From VGMD01 sp964552055 (GTDB taxonomy: Bacteria > Chlamydiota > Chlamydiia > Chlamydiales > 2-12-FULL-49-11): a stretch of 25,857 nt of DNA. Below are positions 17,184-23,429 of the stretch, in pieces. A model generated the notes under the pieces. The model made no database searches. It worked only from the letters and a program-made list of their open reading frames with translations, and was not told where the DNA came from. Numbering within the stretch: the stretch's first letter is position 1; each line of letters opens with the position of its first letter. The position numbers and the translations under genes are program-made. The stretch is from contig CAZKFL010000029.1 of assembly GCA_964552055.1 (NCBI GenBank), positions 1 to 25,857 of the forward strand, read 5' to 3'.

Positions 17184-17603
17184 TTATATTTCTGTTCCGT
17201 ACATAGCGGCTTCATAAATCGCCTCTATGTGAGCATCTGAATAATGCTTCCGATCCAAATGGCTAACAGCTTCCTCAGTTTTGCTTAGTATTTTCTGCGC
17301 CTTTTCAAATTGGGCATGCTCATCTTTTGCAGTGGTTACAATATTTCGTAAAGCTAATGTTAAATCGGAAACTTGGACTAACCAAACATCAAAAGGCATG
17401 TATTCACGCATACTAGTAATTAGTTCGAAAGCTTCAGCTCTGCATAATCTAAATGCGCTCATAGCAACAAGTTTGCTATGACTGAGAGATTTGAGTCCTA
17501 ACGTCATATCTTTAGCATCTTCAGTAAGTTCTTTCTCAAGCGCATCCCACTCAGATATATATAATGATTCTGTATCTAAAAACCTATTATCAATAGTGTC
17601 CAT
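17184..17603 (-). CDS. Helical cluster protein, short paralogue
   Basis: A 139-aa helical, acidic protein without signal peptide or membrane segment. It corresponds to the N-terminal half of the 316-aa protein encoded 20 nt downstream, sharing Trp19/Trp20, Trp74/Trp68 and the terminal E-A-A phrase. AAGGAAT stands at a normal distance before the ATG, so it is a translated gene and not just a relic. It lies 14 nt after the 349-aa gene. As a single-domain copy it could pair with or compete for the same partner as the longer paralogue, which is inference. Confidence 0.82.
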   Translation of the reverse strand: MDTIDNRFLDTESLYISEWDALEKELTEDAKDMTLGLKSLSHSKLVAMSAFRLCRAEAFELITSMREYMPFDVWLVQVSDLTLALRNIVTTAKDEHAQFEKAQKILSKTEEAVSHLDRKHYSDAHIEAIYEAAMYGTEI

Positions 17604-17617
17604 TTTGATTCCTTATC

Positions 17618-18667
17618 TTAAAAATACATTTTTAGACCAATAACAGTACCGCCGCCAGCAACACTTGCAATCATCAAGCCTGTTGCATGCGAGGCTACAG
17701 CTTTCCCGACAATTTCTGCTACTTGACCCCAGAGATTATCCTCTGCCTTGGCTTTTCTCTCTTCAATTGCTTTTTCTACGGATGAGATTCTTTCTTCTAA
17801 AAGCGCTGCCGCTTTTTCCGATTCAGTCACCCCTTTCCAGATATCATCAACTCTAGTATCAAGACTTTCAAGACGCGCTTTTAGTTCAGCAGTACGATCA
17901 CTCCACGCAGTTTCTTCAATGGCTAATTCGGCTTTAAGTGCTTCACCGCGCTCTTTTACAGCTTCACCTCTTGCAAGTTCTAAGCGCTCCCTTTCTTCTA
18001 TTCTTGAGTCAATTGCCCCTAAAGACGCATCTACAAAACTTCTAGTTTCTGCAATGATTGCGGCTTTTGCCTCTTCTTTTACAGCCATCTCAACAAGCAC
18101 TTGTCTTTCTCTTTCGCGAACAATTAGCCGCATTTTTTCTAAGCGCTCGGCTTTAAGAAGAGTTGTCGGTAAAGTTGGTAATCTATTCTCTAATTTTAAC
18201 TGTTTATATTTTGCGGAAATTTCGGTAGGCGGCACAACTCTGATGTGGTGTTTTTTGAGCCACTGAAGCGCTCCTTCTGCAATAAGGTGACGATCAATCA
18301 CAAAGAGTCTCTCAGAGTCATGCTTTACAGGAGATCGACCCTTTCTAAATTCAGTCTGATCACTTAGCCTGCAAAAAAGGTCTCTTTCTCCATAGACATA
18401 CTCGTCATTGCCAAGATACGATCTTTTTTCTACGCCTTGTAAGATGTCCTGCAATTCTCCTTCAAATAATACAATACGTTCTTCTAGACGATCTTTTACT
18501 TTAAGCGCCTCAACAAAACGTTTGTGCCAAAAATCAATTCGCTTTGTCAAACGATCTGTGAACGGCATTTTTAATAACTCATTAAAAACAGTTAGCTCTG
18601 CTCGTATTTTTGTTCTAAGTGTGTGTTCAACAAAATGTGGTCTATTTAGTGCTACAGTGGCTTCCAT
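17618..18667 (-). CDS. Long coiled-coil protein with hydrophobic C-terminal tail
   Basis: A 349-aa protein. Residues 1-165 are helical and basic. Residues about 170-311 are a Glu/Ala/Arg/Leu-rich coiled coil (phrases such as RIEERERLELARGEAVKERG and LLEERISSVEKAIEERKAKA). Residues 324-345 are hydrophobic and Gly/Ala-rich, followed by LKMYF, so the protein could be tail-anchored or use the segment for oligomer packing. Antisense frames are open here, a side effect of codon bias in the coiled coil. TAGGAG is the ribosome site. The start overlaps the end of the preceding 158-aa gene by 26 nt. The N-terminus MEATV equals that of the 148-aa cluster protein. Like the CaaX protein it is 'globular part, coiled coil, membrane-seeking end'. 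Function unknown. Confidence 0.85.
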   Translation of the reverse strand: MEATVALNRPHFVEHTLRTKIRAELTVFNELLKMPFTDRLTKRIDFWHKRFVEALKVKDRLEERIVLFEGELQDILQGVEKRSYLGNDEYVYGERDLFCRLSDQTEFRKGRSPVKHDSERLFVIDRHLIAEGALQWLKKHHIRVVPPTEISAKYKQLKLENRLPTLPTTLLKAERLEKMRLIVRERERQVLVEMAVKEEAKAAIIAETRSFVDASLGAIDSRIEERERLELARGEAVKERGEALKAELAIEETAWSDRTAELKARLESLDTRVDDIWKGVTESEKAAALLEERISSVEKAIEERKAKAEDNLWGQVAEIVGKAVASHATGLMIASVAGGGTVIGLKMYF

Positions 18668-19118
18668 AAGCTGCTCCTATTTGCCTTATAACATCCACAA
18701 CAGGTGTTTCAGAAGGAGTTCTCTTAAGCTTCACATCAAGCTCTCCTAAAGTCTTTGATAGATCAGCTTTTAGCACTTGATTGATCCGAATGAGTCTCTT
18801 ACCCTCTTCAATATGCGCTTCACATTTTTGACTTTGTTCCATCAAATCCTTATAAGTAAGTTTTGATGCTTCTATGCGCCGTCTTGCAGGTTCACTAATA
18901 TCCGGAGCGCTCTCCATTTCAAATACAACCGCTTCTCCATCTTCACTTCTTTGCGCAAAGGCTCGTTCAACTACGCTTTGCACTCTCAAAGTTCTTGCCT
19001 CAAAATCAGATAAAGCTCTCGCCTTTAATGCAGCTTCAATCTTATCATCGGTCATGCCCATTTCATGCAATTCTATATATCGAAAAAAACCATCAACTCC
19101 CTTAAGTGAATCAGCCAT
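18642..19118 (-). CDS. Helical cluster protein (158 aa)
   Basis: A 158-aa soluble helical protein. Its ATG overlaps the stop of the 218-aa gene by one base (TGATG), and its own end overlaps the 349-aa gene by 26 nt, so three genes are translationally linked. Residues 80-135 are a likely coiled coil (RRRIEASKLTYKDLMEQSQK and EEGKRLIRINQVLKADLSKT). No signal peptide, no membrane helix, no known domain. The overlaps argue that it is made in step with its neighbours, perhaps as a complex subunit. Confidence 0.82.
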   Translation of the reverse strand: MADSLKGVDGFFRYIELHEMGMTDDKIEAALKARALSDFEARTLRVQSVVERAFAQRSEDGEAVVFEMESAPDISEPARRRIEASKLTYKDLMEQSQKCEAHIEEGKRLIRINQVLKADLSKTLGELDVKLKRTPSETPVVDVIRQIGAAYGSHCSTK

Positions 19119-19774
19119 CAGTACCTAATCACAACTAGAGCTTTCTCAGCTCTATCTAATGCCGGTGCTAGCCTTTTTTCAATTCCCTCTAATTGCTTGC
19201 CCGCTTCTGTTAATCTTTTAGCAGCGCCAGCAAACGCCTCTGTAACGGCAATCTCATCATCATTAAGAACTTCAAATCTCTTAGTAGTCTCTTCTATAGC
19301 CCCAAGCCGGTCCCTATGAAATTCTCTTGATTCCTCCATAACACTTTCTATTCCAGTCTCCATGCGCCTTGTTAGACCAACAGCTGCAGCCACTAAGACC
19401 TGTCGCCCCTCTAAAAAACCCTCTTCTGTTCCCTCAACCCGTGCAATCAAAGCGCGTCGTTTTCTATCAATTGCTTCCGCCCTTGCCACATCTGCGCCAA
19501 GCGAAATCAAAGTTTCTTCCCATTCAAAAAGCTTATCTTGAAGCCTCTCTCCCCACCGCTCAATTGCCGGGCGTACACCATATAAAACAATAACACCAAG
19601 CACTAAATTCAGATCACTATCTAATCTTACCATTCCACTTGCAATAGCTTGCCGTTCACTATCATTAAACAAATCAGACATAACCATTTCATCCAGCACT
19701 CTTTTCTCTGAACTACCCTCTAAGCGAACTGTAGGTAAAGCTACTTCAATTTTTGTGATTGTTACAGTAGTCAT
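19118..19774 (-). CDS. Helical cluster protein (218 aa)
   Basis: A 218-aa protein with a Thr/Val-rich N-terminus (MTTVTITKIEVALPTV) typical of loose secretion-type leaders. A short hydrophobic patch lies at about 53-66 (DLNLVLGVIVLYGV), followed by helical sequence through to the end. Residues about 80-210 carry long Ala/Glu/Arg/Leu heptads. AGAGAAAG precedes the ATG. It is separated from the 148-aa gene by 58 nt, the largest gap in the operon, in which I see no promoter or hairpin. It is coupled by TGATG to the next gene. No family recognised. Confidence 0.82.
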   Translation of the reverse strand: MTTVTITKIEVALPTVRLEGSSEKRVLDEMVMSDLFNDSERQAIASGMVRLDSDLNLVLGVIVLYGVRPAIERWGERLQDKLFEWEETLISLGADVARAEAIDRKRRALIARVEGTEEGFLEGRQVLVAAAVGLTRRMETGIESVMEESREFHRDRLGAIEETTKRFEVLNDDEIAVTEAFAGAAKRLTEAGKQLEGIEKRLAPALDRAEKALVVIRY

Positions 19775-19832
19775 TCTTTCTCTTTATTTTTTTGTAAGAA
19801 CATATCATTTAATACAAATTAAACAAAAAAGG

Positions 19833-20279
19833 TTAATAATATACAACGCCGCCAATGCTACAATCACCATAATTTACGCTATGACTATGTCTTCCTAAAT
19901 CATGACGCAAACTCCCTATCTGCGCGCTCAACGCTGCAATTTTTTCATCCAATATTTTTTGGATTTTTTCTAATTCAGATGCAAGCGCTATTCTTGCAAG
20001 GCCTTCAACTTGCTGCGTATCAACAACTGCTTTTATCGATACCGTCTGAACATGATCTGAAGCTGAAAGAGCTGCAATATCTCTTCTAGTAGAGGCCTCA
20101 TTAGTCATCACAAGCGATTCAAGAGCTCCCAACCTAACTATTATTGCTGCATTAGATTCCATCATTACTTTCAAAACATCTTCAAAACGACTCTCACTAG
20201 CAGACCTTGCGAGAGAAACTCTTGATCTTGACGCTGATCTTGCACTATCAACTGATGTTACTACTACTGTTGCTTCCAT
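19833..20279 (-). CDS. SR-rich coiled-coil protein, tandem paralogue 2
   Basis: A 148-aa protein with an N-terminal Ser/Arg-rich segment (ARSASRSRVSLARSASESRF, 13-32), then helical sequence with a coiled coil at about 95-130, and a short Gly/Tyr-rich tail (GDCSIGGVVYY). Residues 11-74 align without a gap to residues 17-80 of the protein encoded 33 nt upstream, about 27 identities of 64 by eye. TGGAAA is a modest ribosome site. The CSI in the tail is not a CaaX box, being seven residues too early. SR-rich stretches in eukaryotes are kinase targets and RNA- or protein-binding; whether that applies here is open. Confidence 0.82.
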   Translation of the reverse strand: MEATVVVTSVDSARSASRSRVSLARSASESRFEDVLKVMMESNAAIIVRLGALESLVMTNEASTRRDIAALSASDHVQTVSIKAVVDTQQVEGLARIALASELEKIQKILDEKIAALSAQIGSLRHDLGRHSHSVNYGDCSIGGVVYY

Positions 20280-20312
20280 ATATTTCCATTTTTTTAATTG
20301 AATTCGCTATAT

Positions 20313-20786
20313 CTAATCTTTTAGAGGAAGATTAGATTGCGGGAGAGTCCTACCACCCGACTCATGATAACCTGGAGCTGCAGGAATATGATAATGTTGA
20401 TTAAATATAGCTTGAAGCTGAGCGATGATTTTGTGAATATTTAAAACTTCAAGATTGATTTGCTTTTCAAGCTGTGCGATCCGTTCTGTTGTTTGGCGCT
20501 CACGAATTGCAATCGATTCTTTCAATCCGAAAATTTCCAATCTATGTTCTTCTTTGAGAGCTTGTATATCACGAGTTATTGATACCTCGTGCGCAATCAT
20601 TCGGGTTTCAATAACTCCTAATTGAACAGTTAATTTTGACATAGCCTCCGTCATCAAATGAAGATGCGCTACGAACCGACTCTCCACAGAAGCCCTTGCG
20701 GAACCGACTCTTTCTCTAGACACTGATCTTGCTTTCTCAACAGTGCTTGTCGCTTGCATCACTTTTGTAGGTAATGCTTGAATCAT
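20313..20786 (-). CDS. SR-rich coiled-coil protein, tandem paralogue 1 (first gene of the cluster)
   Basis: A 157-aa protein. Residues 19-38 are Ser/Arg-rich (ARSVSRERVGSARASVESRF). The centre is helical with a coiled coil at about 75-130, and the C-terminal 25 residues are Pro/Gly/His-containing and disordered-looking. The start at 20786 is preferred over Met10, which aligns with Met1 of the paralogue, because CAGGAAT lies 8 nt upstream of it. It opens the eight-gene operon; a weak promoter candidate sits within 100 nt upstream. No signal peptide of the Sec type; the uncharged N-terminus with Thr/Ser/Val is compatible with type III export, which is inference. Confidence 0.82.
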   Translation of the reverse strand: MIQALPTKVMQATSTVEKARSVSRERVGSARASVESRFVAHLHLMTEAMSKLTVQLGVIETRMIAHEVSITRDIQALKEEHRLEIFGLKESIAIRERQTTERIAQLEKQINLEVLNIHKIIAQLQAIFNQHYHIPAAPGYHESGGRTLPQSNLPLKD

Positions 20787-20816
20787 AGATTTATTCCTGG
20801 ATTAAATAGTTGCAGA

Positions 20817-20846
20817 GAAAATATTAACAGACTGCAAACCATTAAA
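20817..20846 (-). promoter_or_regulatory. Weak promoter candidate for the helical cluster
   Basis: On the minus strand, TTGCTT is followed after 17-18 nt by TTAATAT, giving a plausible though poor housekeeping promoter about 35 nt before the first ATG. No better match is seen between the gene and the upstream terminator. Confidence 0.25.
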
Positions 20847-20900
20847 GCAATTCAAACTAAGAATAGTATACCAAACGAAATTCAAAAATGGGGAGTTTTT

Positions 20901-20982
20901 CGAAGTTGGCACCTCAGGTTTAAATTAGACGCAGCTAGTGCCGAGGCCGCGTCCTATTGGACACTAAAAGGGGCCCGCGTTA
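20901..20982. other. GC-rich structured non-coding block
   Basis: About 80 nt that are much richer in G+C than the AT-rich flanks and contain nested inverted repeats. These are GGCAC (20908-20912) with GTGCC (20938-20942), GACGC (20928-20932) with GCGTC (20949-20953), TAGTG (20936-20940) with CACTA (20962-20966), and GTCC-TATT-GGAC (20951-20962). The pairings are alternatives, not one fold. It lies between the start of the helical operon and a terminator hairpin. A plus-strand reading frame is open through it but crosses the start of the first cluster gene and has no support. It may be a dispersed repeat remnant or an RNA gene. Confidence 0.4.
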
Positions 20983-20983
20983 A

Positions 20984-21007
20984 AAAAACTTTCAACAGAA
21001 AGTTTTT
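20984..21007 (-). terminator. Terminator-like hairpin after the 145-aa gene
   Basis: A perfect 10-bp inverted repeat, AAAAACTTTC and GAAAGTTTTT, around the loop AACA (20994-20997). On the minus strand it is followed by further T residues, as in a factor-independent terminator. It sits 76 nt beyond the stop of the 145-aa gene and would insulate that transcript from the helical operon. Confidence 0.6.
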
Positions 21008-21083
21008 AGAGGAAGATGAGGCAAATTTAAAAATGAGGATGTCGGCAATGAAAAAACCAATTTTTGAGTTGCGTTCGGTATAC

Positions 21084-21521
21084 CTAAAGATTGCTATAAA
21101 TATTTGTCCAAATAGCTCGAAGTGAATTGTTATGGGTAATAGAAAGCCTTACTTTTAGATATTCGGCTCTATCTTGATCTGCTAATCCATAGATACTAAA
21201 ACTTAAAGAAAGGATCAAGTCAACTATGGTTCTAAAAAAAAGCTCTGTAATTTGAAAGAATAAAACCCAAAGACGTTTATTTAAGCGTGTTGAGGAGGTG
21301 AATGGAGTGTCATTAATTAAAGGAGGAAAAAGTATTAGAACGGTTTTATCAGTTAATATGATCTTGTTTAAAGGGATTTGCTTAAGTGAATGAAAGGATT
21401 TCTGAAGAGCTTTTTCAATATGGTTTAATTTAGCAAGGCTGAGTAATGGTAGAGCTGTCTTTGTGTCAGAATCTTCTGAATCTTCTATATTCAGGCGAAT
21501 GGTAACAAAATCATGTTGCAT
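21084..21521 (-). CDS. Hypothetical protein
   Basis: A 145-aa protein I do not recognise. There is a hydrophobic stretch at about 88-112 (WVLFFQITELFFRTIVDLIL and following), possibly one membrane helix, and an acidic cluster (EDSEDSD) near residue 15. It begins 5 nt after the stop of a 61-aa ORF, in another frame. The two may be a small operon, or the broken halves of one older gene of about 210 codons. No clear ribosome site precedes the ATG, which slightly favours the second idea. A hairpin terminator follows. Confidence 0.5.
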   Translation of the reverse strand: MQHDFVTIRLNIEDSEDSDTKTALPLLSLAKLNHIEKALQKSFHSLKQIPLNKIILTDKTVLILFPPLINDTPFTSSTRLNKRLWVLFFQITELFFRTIVDLILSLSFSIYGLADQDRAEYLKVRLSITHNNSLRAIWTNIYSNL

Positions 21522-21526
21522 ATCTA

Positions 21527-21712
21527 TTATATTACACTGCTTCTAGCAATAGCATAGTATGAGAGAAAAGTATTAAGCGGCAGATAGGCTGCATGTTCAG
21601 TCGACCCTCTAAATACTGAGTTTAAATTGATAGGAATTTCATCTATTGAAACATAGATTGCACTTGGATTAGGGCAAGTAAATGGCTCAGAAAATTCAAG
21701 AATACTTATCAA
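21527..21712 (-). CDS. Small hypothetical ORF, possibly a gene fragment
   Basis: A 61-codon ORF that starts with TTG directly after an in-frame TGA. GGAG stands 8 nt upstream, so translation is possible. The product (MISILEFSEPFTCPNPSAIY and so on) has no known motif. It lies 63 nt after the stop of the F-box gene and 5 nt before the 145-aa ORF. It could be a real small protein or the 5' part of a disrupted gene. Confidence 0.35.
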   Translation of the reverse strand: MISILEFSEPFTCPNPSAIYVSIDEIPINLNSVFRGSTEHAAYLPLNTFLSYYAIARSSVI

Positions 21713-21775
21713 TCAGTCATCTCCATCAATTTTATTTGGCTTTTTTATAGAATCTAAATATTTGATCATTCATCT

Positions 21776-23113
21776 TTAAAGTTTCCACAAGGCGCAGACT
21801 CCACTCTCAGTTCTTCCATGATATTTAATGTTATGAACATGATTATTAAATCCAATAAAAAACTTATAATGCCATCCGCCAAGAAACGAATCGCTACCAT
21901 CTTCAGCTTGTTCAACACAACCTATTGATGGACTAAAATGAGGGAATCTATCACTTGTACAAATCCATTCTCCTGAATCAATATAATGCATAAATATCAC
22001 AATAGAAGCAGATAATAAATCTGGCAATTGATATGGAATTTGGGTAGTGTTGGAGAGCCAACTAATAAGGCCTTGTTTCTCATCATAACTTCTTTCATAA
22101 CTTGCAGGAAGAATATTTTTAGTCATAAGGATCCAATGAGTGCTAGTTACACTCATATCTACAACATCTCCTAAATCCTCTCGTAAAGCCCCTCTTTTTG
22201 CCGATTTGTTACTATATCCTGTAGCATGCTCTGAAGCTTTTTGGGCCCTCGCAAGCTGATTAAGTAATTCTATTGTCAAAGACTCTCCGTTGATTGTCTT
22301 AGGAATAAGTGTCAGCACATGTGTATCTTTTATCTTTTTATTAGGCCAAATCGGACAAGGAGCATTAATAACACCAATGATATTAGAGGGGAGCGGCGGC
22401 ACTTCTCCAATTTCTCCAAAATATTTTTCCCATTCTTGTTTACCAAAAAAACTGATATTTCTCTTCAATACAGCATCTGACGTTGCAGATATAAAATAAT
22501 CTTTACTAACTTGACGACAACGTCTGAGAGATGTTTCATCTAAAAATGAAAAGACACTACTATAACCTGAACTTAACCATAACAACTTATTATCAGATCT
22601 ATGCATGTCAAAACTTGCTTGTTGTTCGATTTCTTCTTTCTGAATAAATAGACTTTTTACTCCATCATGAATTCTAGATCCAATTTCATTTCCAGAGCCA
22701 TTCATAATGGGAATACCTATCCGAAAATAGTCTCCCTTCTTTTTCAAAAGTTTTTTTATAGTTTTAGAAGAGCGGGCATTCATATACCCCAAAGTGATAA
22801 TAATAGCCAAAGCCCCGAAAATCACTCGTCCAAAGCGCTTTAAGCATGAAAAATAGCGCGTTGCTTTTGAAGTTACAAAAAAAAGAGGGCCTAAATAATT
22901 GTGATCTGGAACCTCTCCTTTATCATTAACAATCAAACCAATACCCTTTCCAGTAAGACGCGCTGAACTCCAATTCCTTCCAAAATGCTCACGGATATAT
23001 TGCCAATCAGGGATCCCTTGGGCTATTATTGAGGCAATTTCAGATTCCCGAATAGGAACTATCCCCGGGGGTGGCATATACGAAGTGTTATTAAAAATTT
23101 TAAACCCAGGCAT
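21776..23113 (-). CDS. F-box protein, candidate host ubiquitin-system effector
   Basis: A 445-aa protein. Residues about 180-220 read as an F-box: VFSFLDETSLRRCRQVSKDY and then a conserved-type 'LKRN' end. This matches the usual hydrophobic-x-x-hydrophobic-L-x-x-x-x-L-x-x-x-x-x-V-x-x-x pattern that binds SKP1 in eukaryotic SCF ubiquitin ligases. It is followed by GKQEWEKYFGEIGEVPPLPSNI and a C-terminal region of about 200 residues ending GVCALWKL. From memory, this arrangement recurs in a large chlamydial family with F-boxes in Parachlamydia- and Waddlia-like genomes. One hydrophobic segment (about 95-112) precedes the F-box, so the protein may sit in a membrane. Only a weak ribosome site (AAAGAT) is seen. 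Bacteria lack SCF complexes, so a role inside the host is the natural reading. Confidence 0.75.
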   Translation of the reverse strand: MPGFKIFNNTSYMPPPGIVPIRESEIASIIAQGIPDWQYIREHFGRNWSSARLTGKGIGLIVNDKGEVPDHNYLGPLFFVTSKATRYFSCLKRFGRVIFGALAIIITLGYMNARSSKTIKKLLKKKGDYFRIGIPIMNGSGNEIGSRIHDGVKSLFIQKEEIEQQASFDMHRSDNKLLWLSSGYSSVFSFLDETSLRRCRQVSKDYFISATSDAVLKRNISFFGKQEWEKYFGEIGEVPPLPSNIIGVINAPCPIWPNKKIKDTHVLTLIPKTINGESLTIELLNQLARAQKASEHATGYSNKSAKRGALREDLGDVVDMSVTSTHWILMTKNILPASYERSYDEKQGLISWLSNTTQIPYQLPDLLSASIVIFMHYIDSGEWICTSDRFPHFSPSIGCVEQAEDGSDSFLGGWHYKFFIGFNNHVHNIKYHGRTESGVCALWKL

Positions 23114-23154
23114 ACATAATCTTTTTTTATCACAATTATAACATAATTGGTTGC

Positions 23155-23355
23155 TTACAGTCCATGGCGTTTTAATATGGCTCTGCTTCCTAATTCAAAA
23201 GCAGCATCCAAAAGATCTGCATAACAATTTTTTAATACCACATCATTTCCAAATGTAGGAATTCTACCTAAATCAGCATACAGAAGTTCAATATCCATAC
23301 CACACATCTCTTTATATACTAATCGCGTTTCAAAACTTGGGTTTTTCTTCGTCAT
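23155..23355 (-). CDS. Small hypothetical protein
   Basis: A 66-aa protein with GGGAA at a good distance before the ATG. It is soluble and helical towards the C-terminus (LLDAAFELGSRAILKRHGL) and has no recognised motif. It lies 41 nt before the F-box gene on the same strand and is divergent from the zeta-like kinase gene. It is small enough to be a chaperone or antitoxin, but no residue pattern supports either. Confidence 0.55.
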   Translation of the reverse strand: MTKKNPSFETRLVYKEMCGMDIELLYADLGRIPTFGNDVVLKNCYADLLDAAFELGSRAILKRHGL

Positions 23356-23429
23356 AAATTCCCATCTTGGAATCTCTCTCAGTATAACATTGTATTGATT
23401 ATATTATTAGCAAGACTTACACTATCTTA

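Noticed and set aside
17748..18266. A 172-codon plus-strand reading frame inside the helical cluster, rich in Ser and Ala
   Set aside because: It is exactly antisense to the coiled-coil part of the 349-aa gene. Its Ser/Ala-rich composition is what Glu/Arg/Ala codons give in reverse, and the minus-strand gene has a ribosome site and neighbours.
19833..19865. CSI near the C-terminus of the 148-aa protein as a second CaaX box
   Set aside because: The cysteine is followed by eight more residues, so it is not the fourth residue from the end and cannot serve as a CaaX box.
20778..21125. A 115-codon plus-strand reading frame across the gap before the helical cluster
   Set aside because: It overlaps the start of the first cluster gene and the end of the 145-aa gene, runs through hairpins, and has no ribosome site. 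Kept only as a caution in the GC-rich block entry, since conservation could overturn this.
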